42,856 nt of DNA from Glutinoglossum americanum (taxonomy: Eukaryota; Ascomycota; Geoglossomycetes; Geoglossales; Geoglossaceae): NCBI GenBank assembly GCA_020080175.1, contig JAGHQL010000042.1:111532-154387 (forward strand). The letters run 5' to 3'. Positions 1 to 10,860 of the stretch are shown here, one piece after another; positions within the stretch are counted from its first letter, which is position 1, and every line of letters begins with the position of its first letter. Both the position numbers and the translations under genes were made by a program. The notes beneath the pieces are model-generated. The model had not been told where the DNA came from. It ran no database searches and worked only from the letters and a program-made list of their open reading frames with translations.

Positions 1-135
1 TTCTTCCTTCGACCGACATCTTCCTCCTTTAACCAACGTCTTCCTCCTTCAACCAGCATCTTCCGCTTTCAACCAACGTCTTCCTCCTGCAGCCAACCTC
101 TTCTCCCTTCAACCAACATCCCCCTCACTCAACTC
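1..135. repeat. 20-bp minisatellite, about 6.5 copies, cut by the window edge
   Basis: Direct tandem repeat with consensus close to TTCCTCCTTCAACCAACGTC. Units start near positions 1, 21, 41, 61, 81 and 101, with a degenerate seventh. The plus strand is pyrimidine-rich. The period is not a multiple of three, so the array is unlikely to be coding. It runs off the left edge, so its full length is unknown. Confidence 0.85.
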
Positions 136-355
136 TTTCCTGCTACTGTTCACGCCTCCTTCCTGCCTCCATACAACAACCCACTGAACGGGAGTTCACT
201 CGTAGGAATTCGTCGGACGCGGATGTGAGACACCGCTTGTCTTGCCTCTCGGTCGGAACGGGTAGATCGGCGGCGGGGATGCCCGGTATTGGTGTGCGCT
301 TAGAGTCCGCCACGTGAGGTTTCATATGGCCTCGTGCCTTGACCCTCTGGGCCAG

Positions 356-416
356 GTAAGTGCCAAGTCCATCCCTTAGTATCTTGTCTTAACATATACT
401 AACACATGTTCACCAG
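356..416 (+). other. Orphan intron-like module (61 nt)
   Basis: Donor GTAAGT, branch-like ATACTAACA and acceptor CACCAG are in fungal spacing. No convincing coding exon could be read on either side. The branch region (TACTAACAC followed by TGTT) resembles the modules at 6799-6859 and 9103-9163, which suggests related decayed genes. Confidence 0.5.
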
Positions 417-881
417 ACAACGATAACAATAACGACAGCTCGCCGGGCTTCGTGTTGTGCAAGGACGAGACAGACACTACGTTTTGGGTGTCTATCTCTA
501 GCACACGCTAGTCCGATCCCCCTCCTGCGTTATCGACTGGCGCGGGTCATGCTGGGCCTTCCCGTTGGTCATACCGAACATCCTCTTGACTCGGATCGCC
601 GACCCAGAAGAGAGGAGAGCAGCTACTACGCTCTCTTCGTGCCGTGGAGTGAGCGATGTGGGATTACAAATCGCAATCCGAAATCACTGGCTCCATTCAG
701 CACTGTTGGGGGGGTATCCCGACTGGCCCTGCAGTCCGGGTGGAGGACGCCTAGTAGGCCAGGTCCGAGCTGTTGGTGTCCCCGATGCAGTTCCCAAGTG
801 TATCCTGGCTGGCCGTGGCGGATGCATCTGGTCGGGCTCTGCCGGGATGGCAGTGATAGCGCCGGTGGGCGCGGCGGGTGG

Positions 882-933
882 ACATTTGTTTGGGCCCAGA
901 TCCGCATGAGAGAATCTGGGCCCGAGCAAATGT
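882..933 (+). repeat. Inverted repeat, hairpin family 1, copy 1 (20-bp arms)
   Basis: Left arm 882-901 and right arm 914-933 surround a 12-nt loop (CCGCATGAGAGA). In plus-strand RNA all 20 positions can pair, two of them as U.G. A related hairpin sits at 3406-3445; the copies share the CCAGAT-CGCATGAG core and the following CAAATGTA. It lies 76 bp upstream of the intron-like module at 1009. It could be part of a small non-autonomous element or a structured RNA; no terminal duplication was found to decide. Confidence 0.8.
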
Positions 934-1008
934 ACAACCGCAACAATAGGCTCTGCGTCTGTGGTGGCGGCGGGGCTGCGGTGGCGGCGCCAGTGCGGTG
1001 AGGCCTCG

Positions 1009-1065
1009 GTAAGTATTCTGTATTCTTCTCCCGACCATCGCTTGTACTAATATATGTTTCTCTAG
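1009..1065 (+). other. Orphan intron-like module (57 nt)
   Basis: Donor GTAAGT, branch-like TACTAAT and acceptor TCTAG. The 5' part (GTAAGTATTCT) closely matches the module at 9103 (GTCAGTATTCT), so the two probably derive from a common ancestor. Flanking exons cannot be read. Confidence 0.5.
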
Positions 1066-1548
1066 GTAACCCTCTGGAGAGACTGGGTCCTGGCGATGCC
1101 GCAGCCAGCACAATCTCCGGTTGGCTGCCATCCTCGAACTTCTCATAACGAGACGACCTCCCAGCTGATCGGGGAGATCGGCCCGGCCGTGTCGGTCGCC
1201 CCGAAACCCTCCGAGGCTGGGACTTGGAGAACTTTAGAGAGCTCGCCCGGCTCTCCTCCATCCTCCCTGCACTACATATTCCGACTGCGAACGCCGTACG
1301 TCACCATCCGTCGTCCTGACCCGGCTTCATATGGATTCGACAACGACAATCCTGCGCTAGGTGTATCATCCAGGGAGCCTCGGTCCCGCAGCAGACCCTT
1401 CCCGGCGGCCCCGGGTGCCAAACACCAGGCCGACCACTCCCTCTACACCTCTCCGCGCCCACCGCCGTACCATCGTTGGTCGCAGCCGGCCTAGCCGAGG
1501 GATTGGAACTTCCTGTGGACCCCGCCACCTGTACGTCGGGGCCAGATC

Positions 1549-1599
1549 GTAAGTCACCACTGCCGAGAATAAATTCTCATGCTAACTAGTATATTACAG
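1549..1599 (+). other. Orphan intron-like module (51 nt)
   Basis: Donor GTAAGT, branch-like TGCTAACTAG and acceptor TTACAG. The preceding and following sequence could be exon remnants but show no recognisable domain. Confidence 0.45.
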
Positions 1600-1741
1600 G
1601 ATCTTGCTCACACAGACCCACCTTAACCTGAATCTCGCCTGAGGCTTTCTCAGTGTCCCCCCGGGGACGAGCGAGAGATATTATTTGAGTTGAACGCGTA
1701 CCCCGTGGGACGCCGAAGCACCCTTGAAACCCTACGATGTG

Positions 1742-2270
1742 CTATCCCGACGGCCTCCTCCGGCCATGGTTGGGCTATATCGGCGGCTTTGATACTGGCG
1801 ATGGGTGTGGTGAGTAGCGGGTCAACAGCGGCGACTGAGCCCAGAGAACAACACCGAAAGCCAGGGATAGGGGCTCCGCATCGCTAGGGATGGAGCCCAT
1901 CACACGGTCAGTGTACCGCACCGGCTGGTAGGTAATCGCACCTAATGGGGCTCGTACTGGGGTTGGCTGACTCAGACTCATACTAAAGTTGGCGGCGAAG
2001 GATCGAGCTAGATGGCCATGGACTCTGCGCTAGTCTCTGGCGATCCAACCTTGGTAAGACGGAAGCCTGCCGTGTCGCAACCTTCCACTTCTACCTGTCG
2101 CTCCGCTCCGCCATTCCTATCACCGGTTGAGCGGCATCGCAGCAGGATATCGCCCGAATTAACCCGCGACGAAGTAATTCCTGCTCGCAATCGTCGGTAT
2201 AGCCGAGCGGTGGGGCACTCCCCATCTCGCTGCCTCCTTCGGCCGTGTTTGGGCCATATCGGCGTCTTTG
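1742..2270. repeat. Diverged direct duplication of about 50 bp, 479 bp apart
   Basis: Segment 1742-1791 and segment 2221-2270 align without gaps. Over their last 40 bp, 34 positions agree by hand count (shared cores GCCTCCT, GGCC, ATATCGGCG and CTTTG). The sequence between them shows no recognised gene. Confidence 0.6.
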
Positions 2271-3345
2271 CGGCAGCCAATATGCGAGGTGAGGACTAGA
2301 GGTTCGAGAAATTTTGCGTCCCGGCACGTCTTATCATCGACTCTTCGATCCCGTCTTTAGGTACCGTCGGCTAAGCTAGGAGAAGGAAACGCGCGGAGGC
2401 GCGGACGCGGTGCGGGAGTCGGTTGCGTAGAGGAGACCGAGCAGCCGATGTGCGTGTGCTCCGGTAACCCTCGTCAGCGATTCAGGGGATCCTGGGGGGG
2501 CTGTCGAAAGGGCATGGGAGCCGGCTGTGGGAATTAGACAGCCAATGAGGGCACTCCTGGGCTGCAACCCGGTATCCCGATCCGAGCCCTTGGCGTTTTA
2601 TTCTCGACGCACTCCCTTCCCATGCATCTCCCGATCTACCTACCTCTTCATAGCTCCACAGTGTTGGTGGTTGGCCTCGACCTCGAATATCGCGAGTCTA
2701 GGACGGCTGGGATCCGGAGATATCGGAACCTTTCGCCTGTTCAAGTGCCAGCTCAGTCGCATTCGCCAAGTCCAGCCTTCTACGGTCGTCGTATGGTCCC
2801 CTGAGGCCCCGCACTCGATGGTGCATTCATTTGTTGCTTGTTCCCCGAACCGACACTCGAGGATGTCCCTATCGAAACTGACATTCACACGCACCTCCGG
2901 GGATTGCAGCATCCGTTCGAAACCCCTAGATCCACAACACCTTCCGTATTCAACTGATAACGATCTCTACAAATTCCAGCAAATTAGGCTCTCCGTCAGC
3001 CTGCTTGCTACTACCACCACTGTCTTATGCCGAAAGCCTCTCAGGCTCACAGCCCCTGGCCCAAAACGCTTTTCCCCATTGACTCCACGCCCTTATTGAC
3101 GCTTGATTCGACATACACCGCCCCAACAACCTTCACACGGTCCGCTCGAGATGCCCGCCCCACTGCCCGACTGCCGGCCCCACTCTCGTTATCCCTTCAC
3201 CCGAACCCCGGGGGGGGGGACGTGGTCGCTAACAGCCTTATGCCTAGCCGCACTGCCGTCAACACCTCCAATAGGTATACCTTCGAGCCGCCCTAACAGA
3301 TGAAGTGGAAAACCCTGGTGAGGCGTTGTGAGTTTTGTCTCCCAC

Positions 3346-3483
3346 CCTCCCCACGAACCCGGTGGGGAGGTTTGGGGGTAGCGGCGGATGGCTGGGCCGA
3401 TGGAGTCTGGGTCCAGATTCGCATGAGGGCGAGTCTGGACCCGGCAAATGTATGTGGGGGTCCTCGTGGGAGCCGAGGACCCC
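3346..3483 (+). repeat. Cluster of three consecutive hairpins; the middle one is hairpin family 1, copy 2
   Basis: Hairpin a: perfect 9-bp arms 3346-3354 and 3362-3370 (CCTCCCCAC / GTGGGGAGG), 7-nt loop. Hairpin b: 17-nt arms 3406-3422 and 3429-3445, 6-nt loop; 16 positions pair in plus-strand RNA, two of them U.G; this is the second copy of the element at 882-933. Hairpin c: perfect 10-bp arms 3457-3466 and 3474-3483 (GGGGTCCTCG / CGAGGACCCC), 7-nt loop. Three stems within 140 bp is unusual. A G10 run lies 135 bp upstream. Confidence 0.8.
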
Positions 3484-4494
3484 ATAGGTGTGGGGGTTGC
3501 CATGCTGAAGGCTGCCAGTGCACTGGCTGGCTAGTTCGGTCAGCTTCAGGCAGCCAAATCAGGAGATGTCTACATTCAGGCCATCAACGCCAATGCCAAT
3601 ACCCACTCATGCGCCAAGGCAGAAGCCAACCCAACCCTCGGGCTCCCAGCTGAGCTAAGGCTGGCCGTTTGTTCTTGTGTGGCGAGCACTGAAAGGTGCC
3701 TAATACACCGGGAGAGGATGGCATTAGCGCCCGGTGGAGTAGTGAAGGGCGATGTCTGGGACTAGAGATGGATCCTTTAGAAAGAGGAGGGAGAACTTGA
3801 ACTCCATAAGTGATATCCCACCGGATCTCATCCCTGAGCTGAGCCATTTGTATCGGAGGTTGCGGGCTAACATCCGTTGTTCGAAGCACACAGGCAGCGG
3901 GCGAGCCCTTCAGGCGCGCCGGGCCCAGTCCCTACAAAGCTGGGAGCCCGGTTTCGCTCATCACAGGTGCCCAAATTTCTGTCTGGACCCGCCGCCACGA
4001 AGATCACCAAAGGAGGGATTCAACTGCTCCCTTCCGGCCCCCCTCCATCCTTCTACCTCAAGAGATGAAAGAGGAGATAGATGGAGGGGGCAGGACGACG
4101 GAACCGCATGCCTCTGTCCTGCCCCCTCAAACATCACTCGCCCATGGTTCGTTCCCTCTGCGATCCCCTGCTGTCGTTGGCCGGGCGCTGTAGGCGGCTT
4201 CAAGGAGTGGCCGCTCGGGATCATGGAAAGGTTACCGGGGAAAGGGTCCTGCACGCACATCAGCGAAGACGAGACAGCTCTCCAAGAGGTCTCCCGGTGC
4301 AGGCGGAATGCGAAGGAGGAAAAGGGCCGCTTCCACCAGCCTTGGCAACATACACGCCTCGTCCTCGTCCTCGCCCATCACCCAAATCGGGGCTCTGCCC
4401 CCATCTCGGAACCAGACCCGAAAATCACTGGGTTCCGACGGGACGGCAACGCAAATACGCTAACGCTCTTTCCAGTTTGGTCTTCATTTGAAAC

Positions 4495-5510
4495 TCGACT
4501 ATCGATACCTCGGGAACAGGACCCTCACCCACACGCTCTCCAGCCGTGGTGAGTCCTGCAGCGAAAGGGATCACCAAGTTGTTTCTGTCAAGGATCTTCA
4601 AGCAATGGCGTAGGGGGGTAATATTGCTCCAATCGGAGCTTGTCCAACAAAAAACGCATCCTACGGGACACGGGTCGCGCCCGCCCATACTATCTGCTAT
4701 CGACTCGACTGCCTTGCCCATCCGCCCCAGGGCACCGCGCCACGAGCAGCCAGCCCCTCTCCTGCCACCCACTCTCCTCCTGCGCGTGGGGCATTCCGGG
4801 CTCGCTTCCCTAACCATAGCACCTACAATTTACTCAAGAACTCATTTCCCACGAGTCCCGGCGGTAGCATGGCAATAGGGGGCCAAAAACCTCGAGGCTT
4901 GTCGAGTAGCCCGCACCTGTCAAACAAGCAGGCTCCGCGAACTATTTGGGGGAGAACCGAGCGACGCCAACCCGTCAACCTCTCCCTCGGCGACGAACCC
5001 CTCGAGGACACTCGGCAACCGACGCCTCGGGGGCAGAACCCTCATCCGCACGCCCTACGGCTGGGGTGGGTCCCGCAACGAAAGGAGATCAACAACTCGC
5101 TTTCGTCGAGACCTATCCAGCAATGGAACAATCGGAGCTTGTCCAACGAAAACCACATCCCACGAGACATGGATCGCGTTCCCCCGGCATCCTCCACCCC
5201 CGGCTGCGCCGCCTTGGCCATCCCTCCCCAGGGCGTCGTGCGGCGGCCAACCAGCCCCTCCGCTCTTGCCCTTTGATCTCCCCATCCAACGGGACATGGA
5301 CCGCATCTCCCAACATCCTCCACCATCGCTCCACTGGAGACTGATCCCGTCTACCTGCCGTATTTCTGCCAAGGTATGACGGGATACGGGCGTTTTGGGG
5401 GATGTAATGCATGCGGATATTCTCCACCATCGACCCGACCGCCTTGGCCATCTCCCCCCGGGGCGCCGCACGACGAGCAGCTAGCTCCTCTGCTCCTGCG
5501 CCTCGTTCTT
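4495..5510. repeat. Segmental duplication, three diverged copies (about 250, 230 and 100 bp)
   Basis: Copy 1 covers about 4495-4790, copy 2 about 5005-5280 and copy 3 (partial) about 5403-5510. The clearest match is 4631-4680 against 5130-5178, both opening AATCGGAGCTTGTCCAAC and ending near ATCGCG/GTCGCG. The tails share GACTGCCTTGCCCATC-like and GCCTTGGCCATC cores followed by CACGAGCAGC/ACGAGCAGC-like sequence. Frames differ between copies, so no protein can be defended; it could be a fragmentary non-LTR or host gene duplication. Confidence 0.65.
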
Positions 5511-5795
5511 CCATTCAAATTCTTGGCCTCGCAGATGCACGCACCCCAACAGTTCTCTACACGTGATCACCGCAACTCCTACTCCGCAACAATCGCAAAC
5601 TCTTGCACCTAGGCTTCTTTGCCAGTGCAAACCAGCGTTTCGGTTGCAAGGATCCTCTACTTGTCTTTATATTCTGTTCTGTCTGGCCGGGCTTCGTTGT
5701 GCGCCTCGGTCCGGGCTCGCAGCCGGCGACTCTTCAGCGAAAAGCACCAAAAGTAACCTGGTGTGTGGCGTCGAGGGATCTGTGCCTGGTGTTTG

Positions 5796-5861
5796 GTGAG
5801 TTCCATAGTTATCTTTCCTGCGATGGCATGCAGAGTGCTTACGAGTGGTTTTCTCTCACAG
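5796..5861 (+). other. Orphan intron-like module (66 nt)
   Basis: Donor GTGAGT, weak branch-like GCTTACG and acceptor TCTCACAG. This is less convincing than the others because the branch motif is non-consensus. No exon domain could be recognised. Confidence 0.35.
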
Positions 5862-6246
5862 TGTTGTAGTTATATTATGGTTGAGGTGGGGCCGTACAAG
5901 CGGCACGTGCTTGGCGCTCTCTTGGCCGGGCAGGATCGAGCAGGTGGTGCATCCGCCTTCCGTGCCAGACGACCAGCAAGAGTGCCCGGGACCTATCCCG
6001 GTCCGCGGTGGTTGGGTGGAGCTATTGTGATCTCGGCTTGCTCTTGGGATGCATTGATGTGGTTATTTTTTCCCTTTGTAGGCTGGCATTCGGACTCTAG
6101 GAATATCGGCTCCCTCGGGCGAGAGGTGGTCGAACTGTCAGGCACCTCTCAGTGCCGGCGTGTTGGTGGGCCGTCTTCTAGGTGGCCAGTCGACCTATCG
6201 TGTGCTCCTCAGATCCGGCCTATAGAGAGCCGAGCCATGGAGAGAC

Positions 6247-6452
6247 CTACCGCCCGCCCCGAAAATTCGGCGGGCCGGTCCCGTTCTCGAAGACGGCCAA
6301 CCGTCCCGCGTTCCTCAGGCTCGGCAGGCGCAAAACTAGTCCCTGGGGGAATCTACTGCCTGCTCCCCAGACCCGGCGGGCTGGTACTCGAAGAAAGCCA
6401 ATGGCATCACCTACTCACCGTCCCACCGCCTGTCCATTAGGCTCGGCGGGCG
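6247..6452. repeat. Tandem duplication, unit about 106-122 bp, with an older degenerate copy upstream
   Basis: The unit begins CTACCGCCCGC (6247) and CTACTGCCTGC (6353), continues with CCCGGCGGGCTGG-like sequence and a CTCGAAGA(C/A)-GCCAA stretch, and ends with TCGGC(A/G)GGCG at 6321-6330 and 6443-6452. A third, weaker copy may start near 6193 (CGACCTATCG). An indel changes the period between start and end of the unit, so it is not a coding repeat. Confidence 0.6.
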
Positions 6453-6798
6453 GGGGCCTTGGCCCTGAAGAGATCTACCAGGCAATGGAGGATGCTAGAA
6501 GCTGATGGGCTCCATGCCCGACTTGCCTGATTTGCTCTGCTTGCAACACCCCAAGAGGTGGAGGCTGGGGTGATCCAGCACCAAGAGGTGCGGAGCCCTT
6601 TGTACATGCACCATGGGCCGTAAAAATGGTGTACCCGCGGACCACGACGACATCAAGCATGCGGCTGGTGTCCGTTCCCCGGAATCGGCGGGCGGGGAGT
6701 CGGTCCTCGAAGGCGGCGTCCCCTTCCCAGCTATGCTTTGATGGTTGGTGGCGCTGGCGTGGCTGAGGGTGGTATCTCACCAACCCTTTCGGGATCCG

Positions 6799-6859
6799 GT
6801 AGGCTATATCTTCCTGGATTGCTTATGTATGAACACGCTTTACTAACATCCCCGGCTAG
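6799..6859 (+). other. Orphan intron-like module (61 nt)
   Basis: Donor GTAGGC (non-consensus), strong branch-like TTTACTAACATC and acceptor GGCTAG. Same length and same branch core as the modules at 356 and 9103. Confidence 0.4.
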
Positions 6860-7563
6860 TCAGACATCTGGGTCCCTAAGTGGCTAGTAATTCGAGACAA
6901 CCCTATCCACCGTTTAGCGGGATGGTGTGTTCCGCAGGCCGCAGTCTGTACTTATGGGTCATTCAACCAAGAACTAACATCCAACAAACAACCGAGCTTC
7001 AGCAGAATCCGTCAGCACCGGGGCGGTCGGCGCCCACAAAACCCCCAAGCCCGAACTCGTCTTCGGCTACCGTACCCTCAGTCTTCAGGCCCAGGCGATC
7101 CGTCCATGACTGAACTCTCACACATCTCCCCCGGCGGTCTCCACCCCTTATCGTCCTCCAGCTACAACCCCCGCTGGAAATTGATTTGCTCGCGACGGAG
7201 AGCCGATCTCGCGCTCTTCGTTTTTTGGCCTTTTACTCGCCTGGTTGGGGTGATATGTTCTCATCATTCTCACTCTTACGGTAGCAGGCACCAAGCAAGG
7301 GATGGGCTGGAGGGGTTTATTAGATCACTTATACGGTTCGGGCCTTTCCATATCCCCCGACGCCAAATTATCTCAGGGCTGAGATATTATCAACAAACTA
7401 CATAATGACGACCCAGCCCGACACCGGATGCCAGGGTGGTCACCGGCCGAAGCCGGGGCAAGCGTAAGAGATACTCCAGATACCAGGATGGGCACATCGG
7501 TCGGCCGGGGGTTTCCAACTAGACGGACCCAGCACGTCTCACCTCCTGACAACGCTACGCTTG

Positions 7564-7604
7564 CCCCCGGCGCCGTTGCGGTATATCCGCAACGGCGCGG
7601 GGGG
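7564..7604 (+). repeat. Inverted repeat, hairpin family 2, copy A
   Basis: Arms 7564-7581 and 7587-7604 (18 bp, 17 paired, one G/G mismatch) flank a TATAT centre. The core GCCGTTGCGG-TATA-CCGCAACGGC is shared with copies at 8999-9055 and 11567-11621. The next intron-like module starts 20 bp downstream. Confidence 0.85.
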
Positions 7605-7623
7605 TGGTAGGATAGTGGTTCCG

Positions 7624-7684
7624 GTACGTAATGAGTTATCCGTCTGATATTATATGCATGTCGGACTGACGGTTTTCCCAATAG
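7624..7684 (+). other. Orphan intron-like module (about 61 nt)
   Basis: Donor GTACGT, branch-like GGACTGACGG and acceptor CAATAG (or CAG three bases later, 7687). It lies directly after hairpin copy A. No exon could be read. Confidence 0.4.
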
Positions 7685-8099
7685 CAGGTGTTCGCTCCCT
7701 CGGGGAGCCTACCAGATAGCTGGTGGGCTGGTGAGCGAGAAATTCGGTCCGGTCCGCGAATCGGTCGTAGAGGCGGCATGTGCGCCATTTCCAACGACAC
7801 TACCGGCAAAGAGACGGCAGCACCGACGCTGGGCGGAACGCCCCACCCGTTGTTAGGCCAGGGACACGCACACCCATACTGTCTACTAGGCGATCCTTTT
7901 GGGCGGAGGGGTCGAGACACCAAATGGTTCCTGGCTGCTTTCCTACCCACCCACCGACGAGCGCCTCAAGAACACAACTAGATCAAATCCCGATCACCTC
8001 CCTCAAAATGCTACATACCCCCCAGTCGGAGTTTCCCGGAGCACATGCCCTCTATCCAGGCACCGGCTCCCTAATTCTCACCACCATTAACGCGGCGGC

Positions 8100-8397
8100 C
8101 AGAGATTACGAGAAATTGCGTGTGGTACCGAAACAAATCGTGGCAGAGACCGGATCAAAGCCGCTGTCCATCGGCTACCCATCTTGCCTCCTGCGCATCC
8201 AGTACCGGATGCTGCCTTCCATCTCAAAGCTGCCGAACAAGGAGTTCTACGGGGGAAGGCTCATCGATCACTCCTCAACCGCTCACAACTCGCGTCCGTT
8301 GGCCGCAGTCTTTTCTAATTTCCTCAAATCCGCCTATGACATACGGTATACGAATAGGTTGATGGCACACCCTAACCCTTGTCGGGGAACCGGTTAA
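8100..8397 (+). pseudogene. Decayed fragment of a UPF1-like superfamily 1 helicase (AAA_12 region)
   Basis: One frame reads LLRIQYRMLPSIS, then PNKEFYGGRLID, at about 8191-8271. This matches the hallmark (L)xxQYRMxPxISxFPxxxFYxGxLxD block of DNA2/NAM7/UPF1-like helicases, in the C-terminal RecA-like domain. Fungal genomes carry many such proteins, often in NFX1-like or nucleotide-dependent families. The Walker A and DEAA motifs expected several hundred residues upstream are absent, and the frame closes at 8395-8397 before motifs V-VI. I read it as a fragment of a formerly larger gene; the flanking sequence does not continue it in any frame. The motif identification is fairly sure; which helicase family member it came from is not. 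Confidence 0.6.
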
Positions 8398-8998
8398 AGA
8401 CCACAAGTGGTCTATGTGGGATGAGGATGGGGCCTACGAGAACGTGGATATCCTCATTGGATTCCAAGATTGTAGGTGGACTTGAGGCTGTGGGACGTGG
8501 AAACCAATGGATTTCCGCATTGTCGGTGGGTCTGGCGCTCAGCGTCCAAGAAGGATGGCCAAGGATTATCTCGGGCCCTGGAATGCCCAACTTCCCTTCT
8601 CCGCCCACACTACCTCTTCGGCGCACTATCTTCTAGGCAATCTAGTAACCGCAACCAGTAAGGGTCTCCAGCGACGCGACCAGCAGGGTGCCGAATTCGA
8701 TTCTCTCGCGGCTCCGCCTGTTCTTCGTATCTGCGGCAGAAAGTCCGCCTAAAAACGACAACGGCAACAGGCCCTGGCTACCGAAATTATCGCATCCCAG
8801 GCGTTTGCGTCCATCCGCCGTCCAGTTTGCCCCGATTCCCCGTTCTCTACCGCACAGAGCCTGCTGCGATACTTAGTCAGGGCCCACCCCAAATCTCTCG
8901 CCCCGCGGCGACAATGACAGACAACGCCGATATCCGGGGCGCTGTGACTTGTTGCCGCCCAGTTCGCTCTCGTTTTCGATATACTCGAGGTGAGGGCA

Positions 8999-9055
8999 TC
9001 CCCGCCCCCCTTGCGCCGTTGCGGTATATTCGGGACGGCGCGAGGGGGGTGGGGA
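8999..9055 (+). repeat. Inverted repeat, hairpin family 2, copy B
   Basis: Arms 8999-9024 and 9030-9055 flank a TATAT centre. In plus-strand RNA 25 of 26 positions can pair, four of them as G.U; one G/G mismatch. The core GCGCCGTTGCGGTATA is shared with copies A and C. A good intron-like module begins 48 bp downstream. Confidence 0.85.
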
Positions 9056-9102
9056 GGTGGATGTTTCAACCCCCGACGATGTAGCAGTGTGCGTGGGGAC
9101 AG

Positions 9103-9163
9103 GTCAGTATTCTATCCTGCCTTCCAGCGGATCGTATATACTAACACTTTGTTCCCCTCCTAG
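9103..9163 (+). other. Orphan intron-like module (61 nt)
   Basis: Donor GTCAGT, branch-like TATACTAACAC and acceptor CTCCTAG. It resembles the modules at 356-416 and 1009-1065, supporting a repeated, spliced, now decayed gene family. Confidence 0.45.
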
Positions 9164-9399
9164 ATGGTCGCTAGCGCCACATCACCCTGCACTCAAGCAA
9201 CTGAAATGCTGGCTTGTCACTAGAAACCTTTATCTGCCGGCTATGTGTGTGCCGGTAGGCGAGGCATTTCTCCGGGACTATCGCCTCCCAGTATGCGTTT
9301 GCCATGTGTCCGTTCCCTCTAGACGCCGAGTGGGACGCTCTCAGCCCTCACTAGGTCTCCAAGTCTTCCCGAGCCCCACTCACGACTACTCCAAGGGGC

Positions 9400-9427
9400 C
9401 CCACTAACGGGGGCGGAAATTAGTGGG
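9400..9427. repeat. Short perfect inverted repeat (8-bp arms)
   Basis: CCCACTAA (9400-9407) pairs with TTAGTGGG (9420-9427) across a 12-nt purine-rich loop. Isolated; no T-tract follows and no role can be assigned. Confidence 0.5.
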
Positions 9428-10545
9428 CAGGCCCACAGTCAGAAAGCCGCCCCTCGGAACCTATCAAAGACGCGATAGATTTACTATCTCCGATCGGACG
9501 TTCCTCTAATGCTGTCGGGGTAAACAAGGAGTCTTAACACACAGCTACTAAGGGCACAGAGTCGGAGCCCCGAGGCGCTCCACAAGCCTTCTGTTTCACC
9601 CTCTCCCAGCATCTCGGGATATAACCAGATACACCGGGGACATTTCGAGCCTTGGTTGTATAGGCGTTTGGAAGCACCCTAGCGGCGAGGCCATTGTACA
9701 TGCCTAGAGAAGTATCAGGGAGCCAGAGAGGGCTATTCCACCAAGCTTAGGGCAAACAAAAAGAGCGAGCAAACGACCCACGCGGGGAGGACCGGAGAGC
9801 AGATCCTCCTGAATGCCACTTTCCGCGAATTCGCTACCCGATTCCGCCAACGACGGTACCCCCAGCAGAAATAACTCTAACAACGACGCCCCAAAGAGCA
9901 GTATCCCCAACGACTCTAGCAGCGAATATTATTATCTCTGATGATATCTCCAACCACAATACCTCCGACGTCGATGCCGGCTACGAACTTAGTGCTTATT
10001 GGAGCCGGACCGCACGCACACCACAAGATATCCACCCAAATCCGGTCTGTGGGTTCCGCCGCGCCGCTACCTCGCGGAATATGCAGACTGGAATACGAGA
10101 ACACACCCGGCTTGTCACTCCCCGCCGAGATGCACCAGAAGCACCATCTCGGGGGTACCGTTAATGATCGGTCCCCTTAGCGGCTTAGGCCTGGCCAAGC
10201 ATGCCAGTGGGAAAGGGTGGAACGCGCCTTTCTGGTGAGAGGCATTTCCTCCACCCATCTGGTGCCGGGCACCGATTTCCCGACAGGAGGCCCAATCCAA
10301 CGAACCGCTATCCCCCACCGGTCCGCTGGGCTCCATCCCCATTCATTCCTCCCCCGCCTCGATTTCGCGCAACCTGCCACAATTGCGCGCGAAGTATCTT
10401 CGACCCTTCCATGCCGCGGGTGGGCGGTTACGGAGCCCCACCGAACTCCGTCGAGTGGGGAGCTTCGCAGGCCCAGCGCCGTGCGAAACACGGGACAATC
10501 CGACAGCCCGAGTCCCTGCGGACTCGGTGTCGGATGAGAACCATG

Positions 10546-10860
10546 GTGGCCTGGGGGTTTGGCGTCCCACCAATCCGGCGCCGGGTGGGGGTGCGCGATT
10601 ACCAGACGGTTCGGGGTTCGCAGATCCAGCCCAGAGTAAGGTGCGAGTGGCCCGGGGGTTTGGCGTCCCACCAATCCGGCGCCGGGTGGGGGTGTGCGAT
10701 TACCAGACGGTTGGGGGCTCGCAGGCCCAGCCCAGAGTAAGGTGCGAGATGGCCCGGGGGTTTGGCGTCCCACCAATTCGGCGCCGGGTGGAGATGCGCC
10801 AAGACCAGGTAATTGGGGGTTCGCAAACCCAGTGTAGGATGAGAGGTGCTGCAGCGTAGC
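10546..10860. repeat. 101-102-bp tandem repeat array, three full copies with degenerate flanks
   Basis: Units start at about 10546, 10647 and 10749. Each carries GGGGGTTTGGCGTCCCACCAA, a CGGCGCCGGGTGG core, AGACCAG/CCAGACGG-like sequence and a CGCA-CCAG(T/C) tail. A degenerate unit precedes (about 10420-10545) and a partial one follows (about 10859-10900). Copies 1 and 2 are nearly identical; copy 3 is more diverged. The period is not divisible by three and the open frames shift between copies, so it is not a coding repeat. Confidence 0.85.

Noticed and set aside
549-1261. Overlapping ORFs of 80-211 residues on both strands
   Set aside because: They cross an intron-like module and a palindrome, have no domain, and overlap on opposite strands; typical of GC-rich non-coding DNA.
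3752-4552. 266-residue plus-strand ORF
   Set aside because: Longest ORF of the left part but compositionally random, with no domain; parts of it read better in other frames, so it is not a real reading frame.
8471-8500. WD40-like LRLWDVETN in one frame
   Set aside because: Only one short motif, no GH or repeating blades around it.
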